Source of the DNA: Lingula anatina
Lineage: Eukaryota; Brachiopoda; Lingulata; Lingulida; Lingulidae
DNA: 64,000 nt
Reading direction: 5' to 3'
Assembly: GCF_001039355.2 (NCBI RefSeq)
Contig: NW_019775384.1
Coordinates: forward strand, 164,332 to 228,331
A program made the position numbers and the translations under genes. The notes under the pieces are model-generated. The model was given only the letters and a program-made list of their open reading frames with translations. It had not been told where the DNA came from and did not search any database. Shown piece after piece: positions 1 through 11,842 of the stretch. The first letter of the stretch is position 1; the number at the start of each line of letters is the position of its first letter.

Positions 1-799
1 TGTGTGTGTATGTGTTTGTTGTGTATGTATGTGTGTGAATGTGTGTATGTGCATTTTCAAGGAAAAAGAAACAGCAATTACTTTTGGTTTTATCAGTCAT
101 TACTTATAAAATGGCTACTGATGTCAAACAAGGACAGACCAAGATGACAACAACAGTTTTTTAGTCATAACCTTTATAATGCAGACCCATAACCTTCATA
201 TAATGTCCACTCATACCCTTTTCAATGTTAAAGCCAAGCAAGAAAATACAGAGACAAAAACAGTTTTATTCACATGGGTAATGATACATAATGGGACGGG
301 AATGAAAATGTATTGAAAAAGTCTGGAATATCTATGTTGTTTGACAGCTAGAATATTTAGTTTTTGTTGACAAGAACAAAACAGTTCATTGATAAACACA
401 CAAACATACACATGCATATATACACACAGTGTGTTGCAAGAAAGACGGAGAGAGAGAAAGAGAGAGAAAAACATTTTTCACAGGGTCAGTGTTAAGCGCA
501 CCCCCCTGAGACAAATGACAAGTCATGATATCATTCAGTGGGGAAAAACCCAATAGTTTAATTGGCAACCTTTACTTTGATGCAGCACACTGTAATCCCA
601 AAACCAATCCACTGAATTCACAGATAACGCTGTTTTACATCCAGTGAACTTATACATATTCAATCAAGCTAACAAATTGTAACTATCACTGTTTGGAGTC
701 TATCGTAGCATAAAACACACGAAGCACTAAAACCAACCAAGCAGATGTAACTTAAACGTGCCATACAGCTCGCATTGAAGGATTTTGTTTAATGTTTGA

Positions 800-841
800 G
801 GTGTGTGTGTGTGTGTGTGTGTGAGGTGGGGGGGGGGGGGG
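800..841. repeat. (GT)n microsatellite followed by poly-G
   Basis: About eleven GT units are followed by a run of roughly sixteen G. Simple sequence with no coding role visible. Confidence 0.9.
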
Positions 842-3074
842 CACCAAATTTTTCTATTCAAATCAATATGGGCAAATAAAAATATAGCACAAGTGAAAAA
901 ATCAGGTATATACACAGAGTATAATGTCATTATATTATACATCAGATGAAAAAAAATTGCTTTTATTTTCTTGCTTCACTCATAATAACTGTGGTAAGTC
1001 AGAAGCCAGGGTAGGGGCACCATACCCCTACCACCCCCACCCTCCCCCCACTCCTCCTTACCCCACCAGGCCATCCCTACTGACCCAAAATCAACCACTG
1101 AACCCCTACATATAGTAAATTTTTTCAGAAAACTTCCAAGTTTTTACCAGTGGCACCACCAAACAGACTGATTTTTTTTCTTATCTTTTTTCTTTAAACC
1201 TTTTTGCAAATGAGCAATATTTGCCAAAGGTTATATTATAGGCCTGGATGTTATGGCGGGTTGTAAGGGGGGAATTTGGGGTAAGTTTGGGATGGACTAG
1301 AGGATACAGAGTTATAATCTGATGGGAAATATATGATTGTATGGTGTGACAATTTAATAGAGAGTGTCACAATCAGATAAGACACCGACAATGTTGATAG
1401 TGTCAAGTCATTCTTCTAATGTCCACTATTAGTACATGAGGCACGATTCAGTGGCACACAATCACGATATTATTCTGAGAAGAACTGAATTAAACTACAT
1501 CATTTCTCTACAATAAAAAGATATTGCGCCAAGTGTAATAACATGTTTTACAACTGTTACAGTTATAATATAATTAAAAGAAAAAAAGAGGGTGTAAGCC
1601 TTTTTTTTTATTGTACTACTTACGGATTATAGACACATTTAACCACAGATGCAACTTTACATTAGCCATTAGCTGAAAGCAATTTAGAAGACATCAATTC
1701 ATTCATTTCTGAAAAAGTTGCATGGGGTTGGAATATTATCGTCATGGTAATTTTCATCAAAACTGAATCAGAAACTACATGTAATAAGTGAACCTCCACG
1801 AAAGAAGTAAGGCATTCAGGGCATTCAAATCTCTCTTTGTATCACTAAATTATGGACCAAACATTGGCGTTATTTCACTGCTGAGACCCTAGGTTATAGA
1901 GAAGGTACAGAAAATCAATTAATGAGTGGCGTCTGGGGAGGTAACATCTTGGCCCACCCCTGCCAGGGCCAAATCAATAATCATATCATGCCCCGACTGT
2001 GGATGACGAAAAACATGATTGCCTGTGTGGTTGCATGTATTGATCACACTGTTACAGGGCTCGGGGTAGAATACACTGAGACTGGGGGCATGATGATTCT
2101 CTGGTTATATGCACGATTCTGGGAAATACAATTGACACAATGGTGAATAAGAAAGCAAGAGATTGCTGTTCCACAGTGATGGTTGATCACCTCTGTCCTC
2201 CCTCACTTGAATTTTTTTTTTGGATTTGATTTTTCTTTCCAAGAAACGTACTTTGACAGGTTTCTTATCAAAGGCAACCTACAAAGTCTACATGTACTAG
2301 TAACCACTGAAAATTACCTACACTACTGCATCTTTAGCATCTTGTTGCCAATAGCTAAAAGCAGAGCTGGTTTGATATACCAGTATCTAATTAACTAAAT
2401 ATTAATGACTGTTTGTATAGGCTTACTATAGGCTTCTGTTTCTAAACCATGATGTGAATACAGTGTCATTCAAGTTAATTGTTTCAGTTGTTCAGTGTGT
2501 GGGCAAAACAATAACACAGATTAATTCTATAATCCTGAATTAAACCTTAATTATTTATTCCTTTTAAGCATAAAATCAAATAAGCCATGGGCAAGTACAA
2601 TTCCTATTTCATTTCAGATGATATTTACTATTGGTTGGTTGGTTGAGTCCATTTTTTAGGTGGGTTAAAAAACAGTATGAAATTGTTGACACAATAAAAA
2701 AGATTGATTCAAGGACATGTACTGTCATCAATCGAGAAGAAAATATTGGCATAATTAAGACAAATGAGCCACATCCAAGATAAGAATATTAGCACAACTA
2801 AGGATAAGTGAGTCTTTGTCTATCATGTACCTCACAGTGAGAGACACAAGACATTACATTTAGCATGCATCTCCATTTTTTTTTTACAAATTAAGTAGAT
2901 TGTTTCTGAGCGGAGCTCAATTAGAATGGTCTGCAGATCAATATTATTGATTGCAATACAGTTTGCCCAGCATGTTGCGCAATTAATTAACTGCCAACTT
3001 TACGTCTTTTGTTGTGCAGTGGCAGAGGGGACACGTGTTGTGGGGTTAATTGCAATTACTCATCCACAGCCTTT

Positions 3075-3242
3075 GGCTCCATTCAGAACAGGGGACTAAC
3101 TAGTCCAAGGGTCAAATATGACGACCCACTACAAAGCTTGCTCTCTAATCCGCTAATAGATACATATCCCATGGGGAAGTTTTCAGCTTGGTGGGCCATA
3201 TTTGACCCTCGGACTAGTTAGTCCCCTATTCTGAATGGGGCC
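3075..3242. mobile_element. MITE with ~50-bp terminal inverted repeats
   Basis: The left arm (about 3075-3129) and right arm (about 3190-3242) are reverse complements over about 50 bases, with only a few mismatches. The outer ends read GGCTCCATTCAG on the left and CTGAATGGGGCC on the right. Both arms contain GGACTAACTAGTCC, itself nearly palindromic. The bases immediately outside are TTT on both sides, which could be a 3-bp target-site duplication. The internal 60 bp is unrelated and has no coding frame. This is the structure of a non-autonomous DNA transposon; a 3-bp duplication would suit the PIF/Harbinger superfamily, but that assignment is only a guess. Confidence 0.8.
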
Positions 3243-4829
3243 TTTGATATTTGAACCAAGTCAAAGAATGGAAAAAATTAGCAGAGTGTGCTCCCCTTCT
3301 ACCCCCAGGGTAGACAACCTGACCCAGAAAAACATAGTCTAATTTAGGTCATACCAGTCGGATGAAAAAATGGTACAATTAAATCAAAATTAATGAGAAA
3401 TTGTAAAAAAGAAAAAAAAAAAAAAAGGTTTATATTCCTTAAGCTCCAATGGTCCAATAACATAAAAATCATTGTGAAACTTTAAAAAATTCATATTCCT
3501 GTATAGCATTAGCCTAACTAGAATTAAATCATGTTTAGTGGCTGGTGATCATTATTCCTGGTAGTATTAGATTGAGCTTAAAAAAATATTCCCTTACTTA
3601 ACATCAAAGAACCATTGATCACAGACAGCATTGATACCCAGTATTATTGACTAGAATACGTGATCATTGTCACTCTCCATGTGCTGAAAGAAGTCATTTG
3701 ACACCTGCAACTCACTGTAAAAATGACACCTGTGGAGGTGTCTCTGGAAAAAAAAAAACATGTCACTTTGCATTCGTGTGATATTTAAGTTATATATTTA
3801 TGTTACAACATGGCTGTATGCTAGCTGTATAGGGTGACAGAAAATGAAGTGCAAGAATTTTGATGATTTTTATATTTTACATTTTTATTACTTTAATTCA
3901 TTTCATTTATCTTATTTTTATACATTTTTGGCAATAATACACTTCAGTATTCAATGAAATTTCTAACAAACCCTCATTTTTTGTGAGAAAAAATGTCTAC
4001 CTTTGCCCAATCCCCCACTGTAAACATCACCCCATCTCATGAACTCAGTGAGGACATTATAAGCTTCATGACAAGTATGAGGTGAAGAGACAGTTTTTGT
4101 GCCACTTCATTAAACCACTCACTAGATTGCCTATAGTATCCTGCCGTGATCATACGCAGCATCACCGCAGTCATGACATAAATATTTCAAAGCGTTATCA
4201 CAGACAGGAAGAGGAGGACTAAATGAGAGACAATTGGAAAAAAAGTCTTAATATTGCATAAAAGCATAATAACCATGGCGGAGGGATAGAAATTGCTATA
4301 AAAGTGCAGTTTCATCTCCAAATTGGTCCAACAAAAGAAAAATGGCCATTAGCGAGACACATCACACGGAAATAAAGAGCAGATCATCCTATGAAGCCAC
4401 CTTGTGGGAATAAATGTGCAAAGCATATTATTCAGAGGAGCATTATCTCACTGATATTGATGGTACCCTACTTCCTTATTTAGTGTCTCTACTTTATTTT
4501 CCTTTTTAATCCCCTCTAAGAACAAAGAAAACGTGTAGTTAGAGACAGATGTTTCCATCCATGCTGACTGTCTTGTTTCCTAGAAGGAAGACTTCCAAAG
4601 CCAAAGCTAAAATAAAATTGTCAATTTTTTTTTCAACAAAATCGAATGGTTGTTTTAGAAGCCACAGGGTACATGGAAGACAGGCAGAAAACCTTCTAAA
4701 TTCTCCAATGAAGTTCCTGATTCTTTTATTTTAAGAAAAAATATTAAATGGCTCTTTTCAGGTTGCACCAATCCAAGCATTAAAACTCAAGAAAAGAGCA
4801 TGCATCTACTGCAAAATACCATACTGGAC

Positions 4830-4833
<4 letters not shown>

Positions 4834-4884
<51 letters not shown>
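4834..4884. repeat. (AT)n microsatellite
   Basis: About 25 uninterrupted AT dinucleotides. Confidence 0.95.
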
Positions 4885-4885
<1 letters not shown>

Positions 4886-5921
4886 TACATGTACTTTAGT
4901 TCAATACAACAACTTTAAAATCACTTTTACCACATCCAAAGAACAAAACAGACAGGCTTGTTACACAAGCAGGAAAGAATTCATAACAACGTTGTAATGC
5001 CTTTGATATTACCTCTAAATGCACTATAGTACCATTCAAATTGTGACTGATCTACTGCAAATAATTGAGTTTTCACGTCATTCCAGGAAAACTATTCAAT
5101 CAATAAAGATATAAATTGCACTGGAATTAATCATAAACAGTGTATATTCTCCTTTGAACATTTAACTGTTGGTGGTATCCAACCATTCTGGAGAGATGGC
5201 AGTTACAAATGTCAAAGACAAAACCTAAATATAGCAATTAACAAGGTCACTGGACAAGTTTGAAAGGGCCTATAAATTATCTAAACAACTGGCACTGAAG
5301 TTCAATTTTTGCATTTCAAAAAAGTGTTAACACGTACATCAAAACCACGCTATCTTTGGCTGATTCAATACATGGCAGAAATGGAGAAATGTCCCAAAAC
5401 ACTGTTCAAATTTGCCAATAACTCACTGCAGATCAAAGACCAGTCTTCATCTGGCAATGTCCAAAGCTTTTTTTCCCTTTGTTTTTCCTTTAAATTTCTT
5501 AAGCAATTCACTTGGCTGAATATCTTATTTCTCACAATACTTTTCATCGTGCAATGGCTCAAAATGACCACAACTTTTTTGCCCCACTTTTCCACACCCA
5601 AACATCCTATATTGGAACAACATAACCAACAATAACATACTTAAAGCCTAATCAATACATCTAATTGATTCCACCCTGCACTGTACATGAAACATAGAAA
5701 CAGCATAGAGGGAAGGGAGTGGGAAGTTGACGACAGAAGTTTAAAATGCATCTTGTCATCAATAATGACTGAACATTACGAGCCCACACTAACTGAGGAA
5801 GTCCTTATAAACAACTTGTTAAATAGTAATTTTATAAGGGTGCTTGGCTAATTGTCAGTGTTATAATATAGGAATGTATAGTGTTCTCCGCATATACAAC
5901 AACAGCATTAGTATACATCAG

Positions 5922-5923
<2 letters not shown>

Positions 5924-6017
<94 letters not shown>
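5924..6017. repeat. Compound (CT)n-(AC)n microsatellite
   Basis: A tract of about 20 CT units runs, after a short interruption, into about 21 AC units. Open frames across it are low-complexity artefacts. Confidence 0.95.
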
Positions 6018-6018
<1 letters not shown>

Positions 6019-7541
6019 TCCTATTCAGAGAGAGGAGAGAGAGAAATTTCAAAACACATTGACTATCTTTAATACAGAAATTATACCTATGTAAGACAAG
6101 AAGTACAGACATCTTACATAAATATGCAGGAAGAACCACAGGATATCAGTATAACAGGTTTATAACAGATCACTAACATATTGACTAGGCTAACAAACAC
6201 AATTACACCAGTGGCCATTCTCTTACAATATACACAATAGACCCAATTCATATTTTAATTAAAAAAAAAACATATGCACATCAATTTTATCCAAGTCTGG
6301 GTGATAATTATCTCAATTTAAGTCTTAACTAATGAGCATGCTTTCACAGAGTACATTTTGTGTACATATAGTATTCAGACCGAAAATGGATATGAAACCA
6401 CAAAGAAATCATATATTCAAAATATATCTAATGTCAAGTAAGTTCTGAAAAATAGGTCTTTCTGAAAAGAAAAATGCTACCCAGGTCTTCTCTACAGTTC
6501 ACAAATGGCAAATTACAGCAACAATCATTATGAGGTATGTCACAGATTCGGTCCCTTTTTAATATACAGCAGGATAATTCAAAAACACAACAGGCACATT
6601 TATTTCGAATGTTTCGTAACTGTTATTACACTTAGACATATGTAGGGTAAAATGTTGGAAGCGAGGGAGCATGCATCGAGGTAGCATGTTAGAAGGAAGG
6701 GGGTGGGGCAGGGATTGGGGGAGGGGTGACAGGGTGGGTAGGTAGGTGGGTGAGATTAGGGGAAGGTTTGTGATTTAGACACACCTCTTGCTGGTTAGAA
6801 AACAACAGGAAGCTCATATATATATATGGGAGGTACTAGTTTTCTTACCTCTTTCTTAGTCTTCAAGGAGAAAAAAAATAAGAACAATGGATGTAAGTTA
6901 ACTGTGATAACATAAGCTAAAACTTTTAGTAAAAGACTTCTTGTAGTCTATGTAAAAAGAATACAAGATTTTGGAAATAATTTCTTTAGGATGACACTAG
7001 GTAAAGACTAGTAAGAAAGAAGCCATAGAAACGACACGAACTTGATGCTGCCAGCTGCGCATCCAACGTAGCCCCTTCAAAGATCTCAATCTAGGCAGCA
7101 CCGCAAAGAGTATCAATATCAGTATTCAATGACATTCTGTTTGCTTGGCTTATCTAGATTTACTACAACCAGTCTACAACTTGGCTGGCAATTGCGAATA
7201 ATATTCAGAAGAGCACTTTAATAAGTAGAGATACAGGGGCAGCTTGACAAAACACCGACGCAAAGGATCACCGTACCATATTCTGTGGAAAGTAATATTA
7301 GATGATTGTATTATAGTCAGACATGTCTATAGATGAAAGTACTTTAAGGAGAAGAAATCTAGGAAGCTCAGCAGAAAGTATCGATATCTTTAAATAGCGT
7401 TCACTTTGCCAGTCTTATCAAGATTTGCTACTCGGATAAGGCTTCTGGGTGTATGCATTGAGTACATAATATACTGTAATTTGTGGTATGGAGTCAAAAG
7501 TACTTATGAAAAAGAAAAAAAAAAACATTAATGGACTGCCC

Positions 7542-7584
<43 letters not shown>
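7542..7584. repeat. (AAT)n microsatellite
   Basis: About fourteen AAT units. The Asn-rich and Leu-rich frames it creates are artefacts. Confidence 0.95.
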
Positions 7585-7587
<3 letters not shown>

Positions 7588-8043
7588 TTTTGTACAAGGA
7601 GTGGAAAGAGTACATGCATAGTATAAAACACATTGTTCAGTCAAATATAATGGAGGTTCACGCAGATTTAACTCTCTTTCTTCTCCAAAATAATTAGATT
7701 TGGATTAGATTGTTACATACTTTTTTTATCTAAAGACAATACCTTCATATCGATATAAAAATGGAATGCAATGTTGCAGATTACAAAGTATTAACTATTC
7801 ATGATTTTTTTTGTGTGAAAATCTGTATTACAAGTAGTGATAATCTGTCTTAAATCAAATTACAATTCCCCTGTGAGGAAAATCTAAATTTAGAGACATA
7901 CAGCAAAAACTATAGTTCAAATTTGCCAAAGCAAATGTTATCGTGTATACGGCTGAAGTGAGACTACAAAACCCGAGCGTCAGAAATACAACAGCCATTG
8001 AGTAATCTACACAGTAAAGAGTTCAAAGAAACACAGCACTTAC

Positions 8044-8200
8044 CCCATAATTGGTATATTCAGTGTCGAATGGAGACTGTCAACGGAGATAAGAAGAAGA
8101 CATATCTGAAAAAGTCTTCTTTCTCGGAACGGCCACATTATCAACCGGCGTCCGAATGTCCAGCGTCTCTCTCAGTTTCCACTCGAGTCGAGGTGTGAAG
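8044..8200 (-). other. Possible non-coding first exon of a leftward gene
   Basis: On the minus strand a locally CpG-richer segment ends in GGG followed by GTAAGTGC, a near-ideal splice donor, at 8044/8043. The only ATG with good context inside it opens an eight-codon frame, so it would be a 5' untranslated exon. The right edge (transcription start) cannot be placed. No downstream coding exon is recognisable between 1 and 8000, so the assignment rests on the donor and base composition alone. Confidence 0.25.
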
Positions 8201-9955
8201 ATATGCGTGTCCAGTTAAGATTCACCACTTAAAGTGAGGTTAAATTCCTTAAACTCAGTGACTGCGTATCCCAAAGTTGATAAAGATCAGTGTAATAGTT
8301 ATTCACTATCCCCCTCAGCAGCACCTTGTACAATAGACAAATTCTAAGCTGAACTGGTAGCGTTATATTGATTGACTATAATCCCTTTATGACTATAATT
8401 GGTCCAACACAAAACCATGCTGTTTATCCATAGAAAAAATATCAATAAGCTACACATGGATGTAGCCTGGTCCGAAAATTACTCAACATGTGAGAATAGC
8501 AAATTGAATCGATCTTAACTTCTTCTATGGGTAGATAGGCTGTTCGCTCAAGTCGAATCACCCACACATAGAGTGGAGACCAATGAATCGTGGCTGCATG
8601 TTATGTGGTTTGTCAGTGCATGGAAGAGTCTAACTCTGTCAATTCATCGCAGTAAAGCTGACGACACCTGTATCTATCGATGCTGCGATTTCCCCAATGT
8701 GCCAGCTACCCTGTACATGCATGCGTATTTATCCCATGGCTCCAAAATGTCAATTACATAAAAAAAAAATCTGGAAGCTGTCACAGCTAAAAAAAACTAC
8801 TGAGATGTGAATTATAACGCAACAGAAATCCCCCTGTTCACTACGTCACTGAAACACATACCGGTTAAGGTTAAAATATTAACCATGTTGCAAGAGTTAA
8901 ACAGGACACGTTTAATAATTCATTGTATTGACCTATTGTCATAATCACTCATGTCAGAAGAAATGGTTCACAATACACAAGACACGTGAACACAAAAGTA
9001 GTGGTCACGCCCAATTTACGTTCTTGGTAATGACAACACAGGGATCGTTCGATAACATCAGAGTACAGAGAACTCAAAAACCTGCACACTTCATATACAC
9101 TATCGATTTGGTCGAAAAGTGAAAGGGTAGGTAATGGACCGTCGTATGGGCGCACTTAACTGGCTAAAAGTAGCCACTGAAGCTAATAATTGTAACTAGT
9201 CTCCAGCGTGTTTTGCCACAAAAGGAATTCAAGGATGTAGCTTTAATGAACTTTACCTGGTTGTGAATTACTTGGATTCGACTGGTCACTTCATTAATAC
9301 CTTGAAAACTTTAGGGGTGGCTCCCCCTTTCGGAGACAGCAGGCACTACATGCGCCCCCCCCCCCTCACTCTCGCCCTCTAGGTGAATGACGTATAGGCT
9401 ACCAGACGAATAATTTTCCTAGAATCAGCCGTACAATAGGCGTGTGCTTGACAGTAAAGCACAACTATTAATATAATTGATATGTGCAGATATAATTCTT
9501 ATCTGAAATCTTCATCAAATAATTATAGGGGTGTTTAATTATTAAACATTGTATAAAACTTATATTGTAAACGGGATTGTATAAAACTTATATTATAAAC
9601 GCGTGCTAGTGCTGCAGTGCAAATTAAATCAATAATGTAAATTTTTCTTCCTTCTGTGAACACAGTGGCCATATGTCGCGGGATTAACTGTCGAGAGAAA
9701 AGCATTCATAATGTTTCAGAAAACTCTCGCTTGAGTTCTATATGTAATGTCCCGTCAGTAAGAATGATAAGGCATTGTCTAATGTGTCTTTGCAATAAAC
9801 TATGCACTTGAAATCTGTTCACTGGGGACTCGGCCTACGGCGTATTAAACTGGCTAATTTCAAATTTTAAATATTCATTTGGCTTTAAAAGGTGGTGAAG
9901 CCCCTTCTCCCTCCCCTTCCTTTTCCTGCCATTAGGTCACATTATAATTGAAAAA
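8201..9955. other. Non-coding stretch
   Basis: No exon or domain is recognisable. A short direct repeat lies at 9548-9603 and a poly-C run near 9355-9366, within sequence resembling the poly-G/C MITEs seen elsewhere in the window. Confidence 0.55.
9548..9603. repeat. Two-copy 28-bp direct repeat
   Basis: The unit beginning ATTGTATAAAACTTATATT occurs twice head to tail with a few mismatches near the unit ends. Confidence 0.85.
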
Positions 9956-10010
9956 AGTGAGAGGGCTAAGCCCTCCTCCACTCACTTATAACCTAGATCT
10001 GCCGCTAGTC
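9956..10010 (-). mobile_element. End of a second poly-G/C MITE family
   Basis: Read on the minus strand, the segment begins AGCGGCAGATCTAGG and runs through a purine-rich stretch. That opening resembles the CAGnGGCGGAT-type ends of hAT-like elements. The same end occurs at 18348-18390 at the start of the second duplicate, where the C run is longer and touches the N. Only one end of the element is visible. Confidence 0.4.
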
Positions 10011-10257
10011 TATGAGTTTAGAGAAGACGACAACAAGATATCGGTAGAATCATTCTCGAATTTTCTAAGAATCTTAATAAAAATTGTTTTTAATCAAATG
10101 TTTTCCGTATACGCAGGTAATACAGCCATATGTTTCAACTGAAGATGTTTCAAAAAAAGACGGCTGACATTTCGCGCCACCTTCTAACACTGCCGCACTC
10201 TTCAACGTGTTACCATCTGTCGCGTAACGACGTGCACCCAAGCGCGAGCGCATCATT

Positions 10258-10304
10258 TGACGTGTCAGCATGACGTCATGATTTGACGTCATTGTCTCGT
10301 GACG
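10258..10304 (+). promoter_or_regulatory. CRE cluster upstream of Asp-rich gene (copy A)
   Basis: Two perfect palindromic cAMP-response elements, TGACGTCA, lie at 10271-10278 and 10284-10291, 13 bases start to start. They are flanked by TGACGTG at 10258 (a CRE/UPR-type half site) and TGACG at 10300. The probable 5' untranslated exon of the Asp-rich gene ends 96 bp further on, so this is its proximal promoter. CREB/ATF/XBP1-family bZIP factors bind such sites; regulation by cAMP, calcium or secretory stress is an inference. Confidence 0.65.
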
Positions 10305-10319
10305 GTTGAAGATCGCGTT

Positions 10320-10802
10320 CGTGGTGCGTACCTTGAAGACGATACTCTCAGCAATAAAGAGTAGAAGTTCCAGAGTTTTTTTCGTAGAAAAAAGAATAAG
10401 GTAAGTTTTTTTCTTATTTTGAGGTTTTTATATTTTACATTTGTGTGACGGTTTAGTTTTTGTTGAATTGTTATTTGATTATCCAGCCGAGAAGCGTAGA
10501 TAATCATGAAAAATCTGTCTCAGCACCAGCAGCACACCGATCTAGGCTCCATTCATATCTAGTCACCGATCATTGCACATGGGCATGTTCTGTTTTATTT
10601 TTCATTCTTCAAAAATGCTTAACTTTGTTTTATATGCAAAATGTTACCGGTCTCCTTCAAAATTTTTTAAGCTAAACCAACGCAGAAAATTTTATAAAAG
10701 GAAATAAGCCTGTGGCGGAATGGGAATCAAGTCGTGAACAGATAGCTTTTAATTTTATTTTAATTATTCATTTTAATTTCAAGAACATATTTCAATTTTC
10801 AG
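10320..10802 (+). other. Asp-rich gene, 5'UTR exon and intron 1 (copy A)
   Basis: An untranslated exon appears to end at 10400, before GTAAGT at 10401. Intron 1 then ends at the pyrimidine-rich acceptor TTCAATTTTCAG (AG at 10801-10802), eight bases before the ATG. The transcription start is not defined; about 10300-10330 is a guess from the CRE positions. Confidence 0.55.
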
Positions 10803-10809
10803 TGAAACG

Positions 10810-11842
10810 ATGCGTGTCCTAGTGATTGGAATTGCCTGCTTGGCACTAATTTACACAGTCTCTGCACAAGATGAACCTATGGGGGCAGACACCTCCGTCG
10901 ACGTGCCGTCAGATGGGGATTCGATGGATCAGCAGGTAAGATCGACAATCGTGAAAGGACTACATTTTTTCTTTAAGTTTTGAAATGCAACTGGTCAATT
11001 TTTTTCAATACTTTTGTGTTTTACTTAACTTTATTTTATCATTTCTGTTAATTTTTTTTTTTTTTTATTTGGAAAATTTCAATCCGAAATTCTTCTGAAT
11101 TATATCTAAAAAAGACAAAATTGAGGAGGTTTTCACCCCGCGAAGTAACTTAAAGTATGGGAAATATTTATTTCTCTCTCTGAAGCCTTGTGTAGTTATC
11201 CACAAAATTATTCCATCACATAAGATATTACCAAGAGAACATTAATCAAATTGCTATACTTATGTTTAGTAAATGTATCAAATGATCGAGTCATTTTTTT
11301 CCATTCTTGTATTTTCTCGACACGTTCAAAATCTTTTTATTATTTTTTTTTTTTTTTGCAATTTACAGCTTGACAATACCTTAGGAAAACGTGATGTAAG
11401 CATGGACTACGATGATGATGATGATGATATCCGCAGGAAGAGGCAGTTGGAGGGAATTGACATCCCGTCACCAGCAAGCAGCCAAGATGAAGGCGAGACA
11501 AGCGAAACCGAACTTGTGCGAAAGCGCAGGGAGGTGCCGGCAGACATTGGAGCCCCTCAAGCCGAGGCTGATCTCCGCCAGAAACGCCAGTTCGACGATG
11601 ACGACGATGACGACGATTTCCTGCAAAAGAGGAGCATTTTTGATGATGATGATGATGATGACGACGACGATGACTTAATGGACACGGTGAGCAGGTCAAG
11701 GCGGTCACTGGACGACGAAGATGGTGATGACGACGGCGAGGATATTGATACTTTCCGTGAACGTCTGAGGAGATCCATATTAGACGATGATGACGACGAC
11801 GACGACGATGATGAAGATGTCGACGACGACGACGATGTTTAG
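10810..11842 (+). CDS. Secreted poly-aspartate precursor protein, copy A
   Basis: The protein is predicted at 199 residues from two coding exons. Exon 2 covers 10810-10935 (42 codons) with donor GTAAGA. Exon 3 covers 11369-11842 (157 codons plus stop) after acceptor ATTTACAG; both junctions are phase 0. Residues 1-19 form a typical signal peptide (hydrophobic core, small residues, predicted cut after TVSA). The mature part is overwhelmingly acidic, with four Asp tracts of 6, 8, 11 and 10 residues. It is divided by multibasic furin/convertase-type sites: GKR, RRKR, RKRR, RQKR, LQKR, SRSRR and RLRR. Cleavage would release about eight short peptides, several consisting largely of Asp. No glycine precedes a site in the way C-terminal amidation requires, except possibly LGKR. 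I recognise no family. Acidic shell-matrix proteins, acidic spacers in neuropeptide precursors and calcium-binding secreted proteins are all possible analogies. The gene lies tail to tail with BRPF1. Confidence 0.85.

Larger units (their letters stand above)
1..7990. other. Gene-poor AT-rich region
   Basis: No open frame here combines start, splice sites and recognisable protein similarity. The longest (108 codons near 5309-5635) has no signal peptide, domain or plausible splice context. The stretch holds a degenerate TG-rich tract at 1-52, several microsatellites, a 168-bp inverted-repeat element at 3075-3242 and a G-rich run near 6690-6760. It could be intergenic DNA, or an intron of a minus-strand gene whose possible first exon lies near 8044-8200. 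Confidence 0.6.

Noticed and set aside
5309-5635. 108-codon frame in the left region
   Set aside because: No signal peptide, motif or splice context; an overlapping frame on the other strand is equally long.
5918-6139. Several low-complexity frames over microsatellites (also near 7500, 31000, 51800, 53400)
   Set aside because: Translation of dinucleotide and trinucleotide repeats; not genes.
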